Shown one piece after another: positions 35,391 to 44,388 of a stretch of 61,291 nt of DNA. The stretch's first letter is position 1. Each line of letters opens with the position of its first letter. Made by a program: the position numbers and the translations under genes. This DNA is from an uncultured Opitutaceae bacterium (GTDB taxonomy: Bacteria > Verrucomicrobiota > Verrucomicrobiia > Opitutales > Opitutaceae), in assembly GCA_903929355.1 (NCBI GenBank), contig CAIYUN010000023.1:1-61291 (forward strand), read 5' to 3'. The notes under the pieces were generated by a model. That model did no database searches. It saw only the letters and a program-made list of their open reading frames with translations, and was not told where the DNA came from.

Positions 35391-38300
35391 GGTTGGGGGG
35401 CCAAGGCGTTAAACTCCGCCTGACGCGCCGCCACCCCGGCCTTGGCGGCATCGAGGGTGGCTGAGGGAACCAGGCCCGCCTCGAATTGGACAGTGGCAAA
35501 TTTCAGCTGGTGTTCCGCTGCGGACAGCTTGACGCGGGCGACGCCCAACGGATCGCCCGCGAGTTCAGACTTGATCATCTCCACTGCGTCCTGAGCCTGC
35601 TGCAATTCCCCGCGATCCGCCAGTCCGACGGCAAAACGCGCCTCGCTCTGTTTCAGGGCGGCTTCCGCCTCGGCCAGCTTGTTTTCCAAATCCCCTGACC
35701 GTGCCTGGACGGCGGGTGGAGAAGAGGGCTCCAGTTCAATCGTGAGCACCGCCCACCGGCTGCGACCGTTCTCCAACCCTTGCTCCTCCAATGGTTGGAA
35801 CTCGCCGAGTTCAATCGAGCCGCTCCGCATCCTTTGCCGGGTGGCCGAGGCGGAACCGGCAGCGCCGGGCAGCAGACCGTCCAGAGTGAAGTGAACCCAA
35901 TGGGTTCCGTTTTCATAGGTAGGCTTGATAAAAAGCATGTGCGTTTTCGCGCCCAATATCGCCAGCCCCGCCCCACCGGCGTTGATCGCGGCGTCATCGG
36001 GGAGGAGAATCCCCCCCTCTCCGCCGCTGGCGACAATGACCGTAGGCGATGCGATCACCCGCACATCGCCCCGGTCAAACATCGCCGCCGGCCGAACCAA
36101 CGCGCCATCATCGAAACCGCGGGGCACCTCGAGTACGCGCAATGTGACCCGAAGCAACGGGCCAGGGACGGCGGGCGGCACAAACGCGGCCGGTTCGAAG
36201 CGAAGAGGCAGGCCGGTGCCCACTTCGTGCCAGTTGGCCGAAGGAATTCGGCCATGGCCGACCAGCTTGTAGCGGATCGCCAAACCGCGCGGGCTTTCGG
36301 ACGGACCCACAACTTGCAGCACGCCCAGCGCACCTCCACGGGTGACGAAGATAAACAGCCCGGAAGCCTCGGCCGGAGTCTGGTAAAAAATATCCGGCTC
36401 GGCCAAAGGGGCGGTCCGTCCTGACCAAAGGCGCGTCATACCGGCCACCACCTGCGCCGGAGTGACATTGTCGAGCGTGTACTCGCCATCGCCGAACTTG
36501 TAGCCAAACCCCTCGATCAAACGCAGGTTGCCGGGGCGATTGGCCTGCACGACCGCATCCGCGCCCGCCTTGCGCAACCATTGCCTGCCATCAATGCCTA
36601 GATCGGGAACACCGTCAGCCAGTTTCTGGGCCAGCTCGTCGGGCGGCGTGAGCAGCCGATCATCGCCGAAGTGCAGCACGCCAGCCTCACCCCTTCCGGG
36701 TGTCGGCAGAACGATCTCATGCGTCGGGCCAAAGCGGTCGGCAGTGAGCGAAGAACCGAAGAGGGCGGCAACCACCACGCCCAAAACCAACAAGACCGCA
36801 GCCCCGATCAACCGGCGGGATTGGGGCGTGGCGGCAACCGGCCTCACGCCCTCAACCACCCCGCCAACCGTGCGCCAGACTTGGCGGACAATGAGCCAGT
36901 CAAGCGAAGCGGAGGTGAGAATGACCAGCAGTGCCAAAACCCCCCAGGATGAATTGTCCGATTCCCTCGTCCAAAGAACCGGCTTATACCCCATCACCCC
37001 AAGTCTAAGCACCAACATCCAGAGCCCGGCCACCACACCGTCCACAGCGAGCAAGGGAAACATGAGCCCAGCAAACACCGCCAGCCAGAGCCCGTAGATT
37101 CTCCCCGCCGAACGGCGAATTTGGGTGACGGCGATCCAACCAGCGATGGTCGCGCCAAAGGGGGCGGTGAAGGCCGGCAGGATAAACGCGAAGAACACAA
37201 AGCCCATGAGCAACGAGGCAAAGGGACCGTGGTTCTCGAATTCGTGGGTTTTGGACTCGTGCCAGAGAAAAGCTGGGACGACCGCAAAAAACAGGGTCAG
37301 CCAGGCTGCGCCGATGAGGGCGGTGCGGGAAAGGCGCGGTGTGGGAGCAGAGGGCGCTGGCGGCACGCCCGATCCGGGCCGCGAGGTTAAGAACACACAG
37401 AAGCCAGCGAGTATCGAGCAGACCGTTGCCGCGATCAGGAAAAGCATTTTCAACGCTGTCTCATAACTCAACACTGCCTGGTGCTCGGCGATGGTGAACA
37501 TTTCGCTGATCAGCCAGCAGGCCGCTGCGAAGCAGAAAAAGGACGGGGCCTTCCGGGAGGACTTGGCGAACGCGGCGACGCTCCATGGCGCTCGGAGGGG
37601 AGGAAGATTGACGAAGGGAGCCGGCGGAGTGCCAACTCCAGCGGGCGCGGCGGTAATCGTCTCCACCTGCGTCTTCATCATGCTCGCCTGCTGGTAGCGG
37701 CGTGAAGGCTCTTTTTCCAAAGCGCGCAGCACCACCTCATCAAGGCGCACGTCGAGCACGACCTTGCGGGACGGCGGGGCGATTTTCTCCGCCGGCAGCT
37801 CGCCGGTGAGCATCTGGTAGAACACCACGCCCAGGGCGTAGATGTCGGCCCGGTGATCCACCTCGGCAGGACTGGAAGTCTGCTCCGGCGCCATGTAGCT
37901 GGGCGTGCCCATGACTTTGCCGGCTTCGGTGAGGCCTTGTGGCACGGGCGTCCCGCCCGCGGATTTGCCGTTTGTTTCATTCACGGGCGGGACGCCCGTG
38001 CCACTTTCGCCCACCAGCTTGGCCAGGCCGAAGTCAGCGATCTTCACCCGGCCGCGGCGGTCGAGCAGGATGTTCTCCGGCTTGATATCGCGGTGGACGA
38101 TCCCGCGGTCGTGCGCGTATTGCAGCGCGTCGCACAGCTCGGGCACGATCGCCAGCGCCTCGCGCGAGGCCACCCGGCCGCCGGCCAGCAACTGCCGCAG
38201 GTTCACCCCGTCCACAAACTCCATCAGGATGAAAAACAGCCCGTCGTCCGTGCGGCCAAACTCATAGAGGGTGACAATGCCGGGATGGTTGAGCTGCGCC

Positions 38301-38653
38301 AGCGCCCGGGCCTCGCGGGTGAAGCGGTCGGCAAACGCCGGATCGTCGCCCAGCGCGGGCGGGAGGATTTTCAACGCCACCAGCCGGTCGAGCGCCTTTT
38401 GCCGCGCCTTGTACACCACACCCATCCCTCCCCGCCCGAGGAGTTCCAGCAATTCGAGCTGCGGAAAATGTTTGGCCAGCTCATCCAGCGGCGGCGGCGT
38501 GAACGCCGGCGCCCTGGCCTCGGCCTGGCTGGGCGCACCCGCGGCCAGCAGGCACACCGGGCACAGCCCGAGCGCGGCCCCGGCGGGCACCGGCTGCCCG
38601 CAATGGGGACAGGTGTTCGGGGCGGGGGGAGTGGAAGTCGGCGGAGAGTTCAT
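35387..38653 (-). CDS. Membrane-bound Ser/Thr protein kinase with C-terminal sensory/coiled-coil region
   Basis: 1088 residues. The N-terminal zinc ribbon-like CPHCGQPVPAG ... CPVCL (~15-40) is followed by a kinase domain at ~68-325: LLGRGGMGVVYKARQ, VALKILPP, the catalytic loop IVHRDIKPENILLD (~182-195), the DFG motif KIADFGLAKL (~205), and MGTPSYMAPEQ (~254). Between DFG and APE sits an unusual ~22-residue insert encoded by a palindromic repeat (37939-38004). Several TM segments span ~365-635. The C-terminus has a globular region and a final helical part with LKQSEARFAVGLADRGELQQ, a pattern seen in coiled-coil sensors. First gene of the kinase-sigma operon. Confidence 0.9.
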   Translation of the reverse strand: MNSPPTSTPPAPNTCPHCGQPVPAGAALGLCPVCLLAAGAPSQAEARAPAFTPPPLDELAKHFPQLELLELLGRGGMGVVYKARQKALDRLVALKILPPALGDDPAFADRFTREARALAQLNHPGIVTLYEFGRTDDGLFFILMEFVDGVNLRQLLAGGRVASREALAIVPELCDALQYAHDRGIVHRDIKPENILLDRRGRVKIADFGLAKLVGESGTGVPPVNETNGKSAGGTPVPQGLTEAGKVMGTPSYMAPEQTSSPAEVDHRADIYALGVVFYQMLTGELPAEKIAPPSRKVVLDVRLDEVVLRALEKEPSRRYQQASMMKTQVETITAAPAGVGTPPAPFVNLPPLRAPWSVAAFAKSSRKAPSFFCFAAACWLISEMFTIAEHQAVLSYETALKMLFLIAATVCSILAGFCVFLTSRPGSGVPPAPSAPTPRLSRTALIGAAWLTLFFAVVPAFLWHESKTHEFENHGPFASLLMGFVFFAFILPAFTAPFGATIAGWIAVTQIRRSAGRIYGLWLAVFAGLMFPLLAVDGVVAGLWMLVLRLGVMGYKPVLWTRESDNSSWGVLALLVILTSASLDWLIVRQVWRTVGGVVEGVRPVAATPQSRRLIGAAVLLVLGVVVAALFGSSLTADRFGPTHEIVLPTPGRGEAGVLHFGDDRLLTPPDELAQKLADGVPDLGIDGRQWLRKAGADAVVQANRPGNLRLIEGFGYKFGDGEYTLDNVTPAQVVAGMTRLWSGRTAPLAEPDIFYQTPAEASGLFIFVTRGGALGVLQVVGPSESPRGLAIRYKLVGHGRIPSANWHEVGTGLPLRFEPAAFVPPAVPGPLLRVTLRVLEVPRGFDDGALVRPAAMFDRGDVRVIASPTVIVASGGEGGILLPDDAAINAGGAGLAILGAKTHMLFIKPTYENGTHWVHFTLDGLLPGAAGSASATRQRMRSGSIELGEFQPLEEQGLENGRSRWAVLTIELEPSSPPAVQARSGDLENKLAEAEAALKQSEARFAVGLADRGELQQAQDAVEMIKSELAGDPLGVARVKLSAAEHQLKFATVQFEAGLVPSATLDAAKAGVAARQAEFNALAPQP
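37939..38004. repeat. Palindromic repeat inserted in frame in the kinase gene
   Basis: Perfect 21-bp inverted arms (37939-37959 and 37984-38004; core TGGCACGGGCGTCCCGCCCG) around a 24-bp loop. Translated on the minus strand it gives GTGVPPV ... GGTPVP. From memory this peptide and its other-frame forms (such as HGRDARAT) recur in proteins of Verrucomicrobiota and Planctomycetes, indicating a dispersed repeat able to enter genes without breaking the frame. Confidence 0.7.
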
Positions 38654-38820
38654 GGTTGGAAATGCCACCCACCCTCAGGCAACGAGGAGGCGTCATCCCC
38701 TACAGAGGAAACCACCCGCAAATGTTACGGCCTCTTTCTCGCCAAGGAAACCAAGAACCACGAACCCAGCACCAAGAACTACGGTCTCCGTCTCCTGAAT
38801 CCTGACACCTGGGCTCCTGA

Positions 38821-39064
38821 CCAATGCCGATTCGTGGATGACCCCAACCCAATGATTATGAATAACCCAACAACTCTTGGAACACTTGGATGAGAACTTT
38901 TCCAACGGTCGGATTTCAACCACTGATGGACACTGATGAACCTTGATTCTGAGGATTGGGTCAGTGTAAATAAGTGTGCATAAGTGGTTACAGATTTTTG
39001 TTTGGGCAGGCCAGAGGCGAAGGCCGCGTCCTTGTGGTCGCCCCATCCCTTCCTTCGTGAATCA
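38821..39064 (-). mobile_element. MITE-like repeat, copy B (~244 bp, inverted relative to copy A)
   Basis: Reverse complement matches 3720-3962 over the full length with scattered differences; both ends are conserved. The flanks carry a 9-bp direct repeat GGCTCCTGA (38812-38820 and 39070-39078), different from the 16-bp repeat around copy A. The internal inverted microrepeat arms are retained (38920-38942 and 38961-38987). It occupies most of the 564-bp gap between the divergent kinase and esterase genes; the rest (38654-38810) presumably holds the kinase promoter. Confidence 0.75.
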
Positions 39065-39217
39065 GCAGTGGCTCCTGACTCCCTCCCTCCTTCCGGCCTT
39101 GCCCCCTTCATAATTCATCCTTCATAATCCATCTGTCCTTCTCCCCATTCGCGTCTATTGGCGTCCATGGCAGGCTGTCGCTTCGCTTGGTACGCGGTTC
39201 AGAATCTCCCCTCCCCC

Positions 39218-40108
39218 ATGAAACTCCCCACCCTCCTCGCCTCCGTTGTCCTCGCCGCCCTGCCGGCCTTCGCCGCCGAACCCGCCCTCACCCTGAATGT
39301 CTGGCCCGGCACCCCGCCCGGCGACAAGGCCGATCTCAAGGCCGACGAGCAGATGAAGCCCGGCAACCTCCTTACGGGCACCGTGGCCACCCCCACCCTC
39401 ACAGTGTATCGGCCCGCCAAGGACAAGGACACCGGCGCAGCGGTCCTGATCTGTCCGGGCGGCGGTTTTTACCAGCTTTCCATGGCGGACGAGGGCGCGG
39501 GCGTCGCCACGTGGCTCAACTCCATCGGTGTCACGGGCATCCTCCTGAAATACCGCATCCCCAACCGCGAGGGCATGCCGCGCTACATGGCGGGCCTGCA
39601 GGACGCCCAGCGCTCGATGAGCATCATCCGGTCCAAGGCGGCGGAATGGGGGATTGATCCGAAGCGCGTCGGCATCATCGGCTTCTCGGCGGGCGGGCAG
39701 CTTGTGGCCGATGTGGAAACCAACTACGACAAGCGGATGTATGATCCCGTGGATGACATGGACAAGGCCCCCACCCGGCCCGACTTCGCCTTCGACATCT
39801 ATCCGGGCGGGATCGCGGCCCGCGCCAGCGCCGTCCCGGCGCTGAGCGAGGACGTGAAAGTGACGAAGGACTTTCCGCCCACTTTTCTGTCCATCTCGGG
39901 CGACGACAAGGGCGGCCCGGAGAACGCGATCTATTTCTACCTCGCCTTGAAAAAGGCCGGGGTTCCGGCGGAGCTCCATGTCTGGAGCGAAGGCGGCCAC
40001 GGCTACGGCATCCGGCCCAGCTCCGGCCCGCACGCCGACTGGCCCGAGCGCGCCGCCGCCTGGATGGCCTTCCGCGGCCTGCTCAAGCCGACGGCCGCGA
40101 CCAAATAG
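39218..40108 (+). CDS. Secreted alpha/beta-hydrolase esterase
   Basis: 296 residues. The signal peptide MKLPTLLASVVLAALPAFAA is cleaved before EPALTLNVW. Oxyanion-hole region: VLICPGGGFYQLSMADEG. Nucleophile elbow: GIIGFSAGGQLVADVE (GxSxG, Ser ~ residue 170). The acid/base partners include the histidine in WSEGGHGYGIRP. The pattern fits BD-FAE/acetyl-xylan-esterase-like enzymes that de-esterify plant polysaccharides in the periplasm or outside. ATG 39218 is chosen by the signal peptide. Single gene; promoter probably within or beside repeat copy B. Confidence 0.88.
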   Translation: MKLPTLLASVVLAALPAFAAEPALTLNVWPGTPPGDKADLKADEQMKPGNLLTGTVATPTLTVYRPAKDKDTGAAVLICPGGGFYQLSMADEGAGVATWLNSIGVTGILLKYRIPNREGMPRYMAGLQDAQRSMSIIRSKAAEWGIDPKRVGIIGFSAGGQLVADVETNYDKRMYDPVDDMDKAPTRPDFAFDIYPGGIAARASAVPALSEDVKVTKDFPPTFLSISGDDKGGPENAIYFYLALKKAGVPAELHVWSEGGHGYGIRPSSGPHADWPERAAAWMAFRGLLKPTAATK

Positions 40109-40155
40109 GATCAAACCCGGCGGAGGGAACGACGACGAACGCGGATGCCGGAAGT

Positions 40156-40366
40156 GGGACACAGAGCGCAGCCCACAGAGGGCACAGAGCGATCCCTCCG
40201 GGACCTCGGACGTTCGGGTCCACACAGGCGAAAAACTATTTTAACCACGGATGGACACGGATGAACACGGATGCCGGACAGTGAACACAGAGCGCAGCCC
40301 ACCGAGGACACAGAGTCATTCCTCTGTGACCTCGGATTGGTCTCTCTGTGATCTCTGTGTCCAACT
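40156..40366. repeat. Cluster of inverted ACAGAG- and CACGGAT-type microrepeat arms
   Basis: Three arms occur in sequence: GGGACACAGAGCGCAGCC... (40156-40190), TTAACCACGGATGGACACGG... (40241-40272) and GAACACAGAGCGCAGCCC... (40282-40316), followed by the inverse arm CTCTGTGACCTCGGATTGG...CTCTGTGTCC (40319-40366). The first and third arms share an identical ACAGAGCGCAGCCCA core. The cluster fills the gap in front of the WD40 gene and reaches into its possible start region. Confidence 0.6.
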
Positions 40367-40394
40367 CCGTCTCCGCTTTCGACCCGGCCTTCGT

Positions 40395-42776
40395 GTGGCA
40401 ACCTTGTTGGGGTTGGTCCTTCTAATCCTCGCCCGCCTCCCCTGCGCCGCTGCCGGCGTCTCCGGGCCCCTGACTCCACCCGCCGACCATATCGCGGAGG
40501 CGGAATTTTTGATGATGGCTGGCGACCACGCCCAGGCGTTGCTCCAAATCGCCGCGGCGATGCAGGCGGCGCCCACTGACCCCATGCTTGCGGTGACCGC
40601 AGGCAACCTTGTCCGCGAGCTGCCACCCTTGCGGTGGTGCCTGCGGCACGAGGCCGCCGTGACGACCGTGGTCTTCAGCCCCGACGGCCACACCCTCCTG
40701 AGCGCAGGCGCGGACCACTCCGCCCGGCTCTGGGACGTGGCAACCGGCCGGCTCCTCGCGACCCTGGCGCACGCGGACGCGGTGTGGACCGCGGCGTACA
40801 GCCCCGACGGGCGCGCCATCGTGACCGCCAGCGAGGAGGGCACGGCACGGGTGTGGGAAACCGCGACCGGCCTACCCCGCACGCCGCCGCTCCGCCACGC
40901 GGCAGCGGTCGTGCAGGCGGCCTTTAGTGCCGACGGTAAGCGCGTCATCACGGCCTGCAGCGATCACACCGCCCGGATCTGGGACGCCGCCACCGGAGCG
41001 CCACTCGGCCCGCCTCTCGTGCATGGTGGAGCGGTGACTCGCGTGCAATTCAGCCCCGACGGGCGCACCGCGCTCACGGTTGGCGGCGATAGCGCCGCCC
41101 GGCTCTGGGACCTCGCCACGGGCACCCCCACCGTGCCGCCGCTCAAGCACACCGCCGCCGTGCTCGACACCGCTTTCAGCGCCGATGGCAGCGCCATCGT
41201 GACGGCCAGCGAGGATCACACCGCGCGCGTCTGGGACGCCCGGACCGGCAAACCACGCACGCCCCCGCTGGAGCACGGCAGCGTCGTGCGGTTTGCCACC
41301 TTCAGCCCCGACGGACGGTTTGTGCTCACGGCCGGCGATGACGAGACCGCGCGGCTGTGGGATGCCACCACCGGAGCGCCGCTCACCGAGCCGCTCAAGC
41401 ACGACGACACTGTGCTCGCGGCAGCGTTCAGCCCCGATGGAAAAACGGTGGCGACCGCCGGCGCTGACAGCGTCGTCCGCGTCTGGAACGCCACCACCGG
41501 TCAACCCGTCAGTCCACCACTGCACCATGGCGGTGCGGTCAATGCGGTGGTTTTCAGCCCTGACAGCCGCCTCCTCGCCACCGCCGGTGCTGACGGGGCG
41601 GTGCGGGTCTGGGACCTGCACACCCCGCGCGCCGACGCGCTCACCTTTGCCCATGACAACTCGGTCGAGGACGCGGTGTTCAGCCCCGATGGCCGCGCCA
41701 TCGCGACCGCGAGCTGGGACAAGACCGCGCGGGTGTGGGACGCCACCACCGGCCGGCCGCTCACGCCCCCGCTGCCTTACAGCGACCAGGTGCAGACGGC
41801 GGCGTTCAGCCCCGACGGGCGGACGGTGGTCGCGACCTGCTACAGCACATTCGCACGGCTGTGGGACACGACCACCGGCGAGGCCCGGTCGGTGCGATTT
41901 GACCAGGATCGCGTGCGGTGCGCGGCGTTCAGCCCCGACGGGAGAATCCTCGCCACCTCGGGCAATGACCAGACCGCGCGCCTCTGGGACGTGGCCACCG
42001 GCCGGGAGCTCACGCCGCCGCTGCGGCACGACGGCTCCGTGGTGGAGGTCGCCTTCAGCCCGGACGGGCGGACCGTGCTCACCGCCAGCTCCGACAACAC
42101 CGCGCGCGTGTGGAACGCCATGACGGGCCAGCCCGTCACCCCGCCGCTTCAACACGGGTTTTGGGTGAGCCACGCGCAGTTCAGCCCCGACGGCCGCCGG
42201 GTGGTGACCGCGAGCGGCGACCACACGGCGAGGGTGTGGGACGCGGCCACTGGAGTGCCGCTCACGCGTCCGCTCGAGCATGACGACCAGGTGAACTTTG
42301 CCACCTTCAGCCCCGACGGTCGCAAGATCGCGACGGTGAGCCTCGACCTGACCGCGCGCCTCTGGGACGCGGCGACGGGAGAGCTGATCGCGGCCCCGCT
42401 CAAACACGACGATGCCGTGGTCCACGCGGCTTTCAGCCCCGACGGACGGATCGTGGCGACCTGCGGCGAGGACAACCTGGCGAGGTTCTGGGACGCGGCG
42501 ACCGGCCGCCTGCTCGCGGCGCCCCTGCGTCACACGATCTCGGTGCGCCACGTCGCGTTTTCTCCCGACGGCCGCAAACTGCTGACCGCAAGCTGGGACA
42601 AGACCGCCCGCCTCTGGGACCTCGCGCCGACTTCATGGACGGTGGCCGATGTGACCGAGTTTGCCGAGCTGCAATGCGCCGCCCGCCTCGACGAACACGG
42701 CGACCCCGAGCCGCTCATGGCCCCCGAGGTCGCCCTCCTCTTAGCCGATTTTCAGCAGCGACATCCTGCGCAATGA
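40395..42776 (+). CDS. Exported WD40-repeat protein (16 repeats)
   Basis: About 793 residues if translation starts at GTG 40395, which gives a signal-like hydrophobic start (VATLLGLVLLILARLPCAAA); an ATG at 40251 lies inside repeat DNA and is less likely, so the start is uncertain. A short helical region (HIAEAEFLMMAGDHAQALLQ) precedes 16 consecutive ~42-residue WD repeats, each of the form L(K/R)H(xx)(A/V)V ... FSPDGR ... A(T)A(S)(x)D(x)TARLWDAATG. Sixteen blades imply two beta-propellers. It likely serves as a periplasmic or surface interaction scaffold. No partner gene is obvious; the next gene is a secreted esterase. Confidence 0.88.
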   Translation: MATLLGLVLLILARLPCAAAGVSGPLTPPADHIAEAEFLMMAGDHAQALLQIAAAMQAAPTDPMLAVTAGNLVRELPPLRWCLRHEAAVTTVVFSPDGHTLLSAGADHSARLWDVATGRLLATLAHADAVWTAAYSPDGRAIVTASEEGTARVWETATGLPRTPPLRHAAAVVQAAFSADGKRVITACSDHTARIWDAATGAPLGPPLVHGGAVTRVQFSPDGRTALTVGGDSAARLWDLATGTPTVPPLKHTAAVLDTAFSADGSAIVTASEDHTARVWDARTGKPRTPPLEHGSVVRFATFSPDGRFVLTAGDDETARLWDATTGAPLTEPLKHDDTVLAAAFSPDGKTVATAGADSVVRVWNATTGQPVSPPLHHGGAVNAVVFSPDSRLLATAGADGAVRVWDLHTPRADALTFAHDNSVEDAVFSPDGRAIATASWDKTARVWDATTGRPLTPPLPYSDQVQTAAFSPDGRTVVATCYSTFARLWDTTTGEARSVRFDQDRVRCAAFSPDGRILATSGNDQTARLWDVATGRELTPPLRHDGSVVEVAFSPDGRTVLTASSDNTARVWNAMTGQPVTPPLQHGFWVSHAQFSPDGRRVVTASGDHTARVWDAATGVPLTRPLEHDDQVNFATFSPDGRKIATVSLDLTARLWDAATGELIAAPLKHDDAVVHAAFSPDGRIVATCGEDNLARFWDAATGRLLAAPLRHTISVRHVAFSPDGRKLLTASWDKTARLWDLAPTSWTVADVTEFAELQCAARLDEHGDPEPLMAPEVALLLADFQQRHPAQ

Positions 42777-42959
42777 GCAAACATGCCCCCCCTTGGGTGA
42801 TGATGGCTTGGAGGTTTAGCGAAGATGAGCGGTTAAGAAATCTGCGCCACTTGTTTCATTTGCGGCCATGCTCCCGGGCGCTCTCCCTTTTCCCCTGGTT
42901 CCTTCCGTTCTTGCGGCCAGCCGGCGTTTGGCGGCATTGTTGCGCTTTCCTACCCCTCC

Positions 42960-44123
42960 ATGAAAAAGCTCCTCCTGCCCCTCATGCTCTCGCTCCTATT
43001 GCCCGCCGTTCACGGCCAGCAGCCGGCGACTCCGCCCGTGGTGTCGCCCGAGGTCCATCCCGACCGCACCGTCACCTTCCGTCTGCTCGCGCCCAAGGCC
43101 ACCGAGGTCACCCTCACGACCGACTGGCTCCCCACGAACTCCACCCAAAAAATGGAGAAATCGCCGGACGGGTTGTGGAGCGTCACGGTCGGTCCGCTCG
43201 CCCCCACGGGCTACATCTACTCCTTCAACCTGGACGGCGTGGCCATGGCCGACCCGGTCAACCCTCTGATCAAGCTCCGCGCGCGCGGCTCCGGCAGCAT
43301 CGTGGAGGTGCCCGGGCCAACCCCGGCCCTCTGGGATCTCCAGGCTGTGCCCCATGGCCTGGTCGAGATCAACTGGCAGCAGTCCGCCGTGCTCAAAGGC
43401 GAGCCGCGCCAGGTTTTCGTCTACACCCCGCCCGGCTATGCGGAGTCGCCCGGGCGCCGTTATCCGGTGCTCTATCTGTTGCACGGCAACAATGACACTG
43501 CGGCCGGCTGGACCACCGCCGGCCACGCCAACCTCATCCTCGACAACCTTCTCGCCCAAAACCGGGCGGTGCCGATGATCGTCGTGATGCCTTTCGGCCA
43601 TGCCCTGCCCTACGGCACCCGGGCAGCAGGCGGCCGCACCAACACCGAGACCTTCGAGGATTATCTGGTCCACGACGTAATACCGCTGGTCGAGGCCCGC
43701 TATCGGGTCGCGGCCGGCCGGGACCAGTGCGCCATCGCCGGTCTCTCCATGGGCGGGGACCAAGCGTCCCATATCTTTTTCCACAACCTCGACCGCTTCA
43801 GTGCGCTCGGAGCATTCAGCCCGGCCGGACTGCCCAACCTCACGGCCGACTATCCCGCCCTGCTCAACGATCCGGCCGGGACCAATTCACGGATCGCGGT
43901 GCTCTGGCTGGCCTGCGGCCGGCAGGACCAAAATGTGACGTTCTTCCCCAATACCGAACGCTTCGCCGCACTCCTCGCCGCGCACCAGATCAACTATGCC
44001 TGGAATCCCACCGACGGGTTTCACAACTTCTCCACCTGGCGCCAAAACCTCGCCGACTTCGCGCCCCTGCTGTTTCGCACCGCGCCAGCGCCGGGGGTCG
44101 TCCGGACGCCAAAGGGGAAATGA
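42960..44123 (+). CDS. Secreted esterase with N-terminal E-set domain (Fes/CE1-like)
   Basis: 387 residues. A signal peptide MKKLLLPLMLSLLLPAVHG is followed by an early-set (CBM48-like) domain (TVTFRLLAPKATEVTLTTDW ... GYIYSFNLDG, ~35-105) and an esterase domain: YPVLYLLHGNNDTAAGW (oxyanion region), the nucleophile elbow IAGLSMGGDQASHIF, and the catalytic histidine in PTDGFHNFSTWRQNL. This architecture is that of enterochelin-esterase-like and feruloyl/acetyl-xylan esterases acting on polysaccharide decorations. It follows the WD40 gene by 183 bp and may have its own promoter. Confidence 0.9.
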   Translation: MKKLLLPLMLSLLLPAVHGQQPATPPVVSPEVHPDRTVTFRLLAPKATEVTLTTDWLPTNSTQKMEKSPDGLWSVTVGPLAPTGYIYSFNLDGVAMADPVNPLIKLRARGSGSIVEVPGPTPALWDLQAVPHGLVEINWQQSAVLKGEPRQVFVYTPPGYAESPGRRYPVLYLLHGNNDTAAGWTTAGHANLILDNLLAQNRAVPMIVVMPFGHALPYGTRAAGGRTNTETFEDYLVHDVIPLVEARYRVAAGRDQCAIAGLSMGGDQASHIFFHNLDRFSALGAFSPAGLPNLTADYPALLNDPAGTNSRIAVLWLACGRQDQNVTFFPNTERFAALLAAHQINYAWNPTDGFHNFSTWRQNLADFAPLLFRTAPAPGVVRTPKGK

Positions 44124-44388
44124 ACCCAAATTCCGCGGAAGGATTTTACGCGGATTGTCGGACGGTCGCTCCGCTCGATACAGGATAACACTGATTGGTT
44201 TGCATCAGGCCATGACAGGGGTGGCCGGGCTGGGCTCGCTTTCCTTGCGGCCGTCGGAGCCTGAGCCAAACTGTGGTTGGCGGGAAAGTGCAAAAGCGAA
44301 GCCAGTCGGGTTGGCACGCCGGTGGCAAATGGTAGGTCAAGACTCCATCGCGGTGGCCGTGCGGGCAGTGTAGGTTGGGTCCATCAAC

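Noticed and set aside
40872-42551. 559-residue antisense frame across the WD40 gene
   Set aside because: Periodic because the sense strand encodes 16 WD repeats; no leader or domain of its own.
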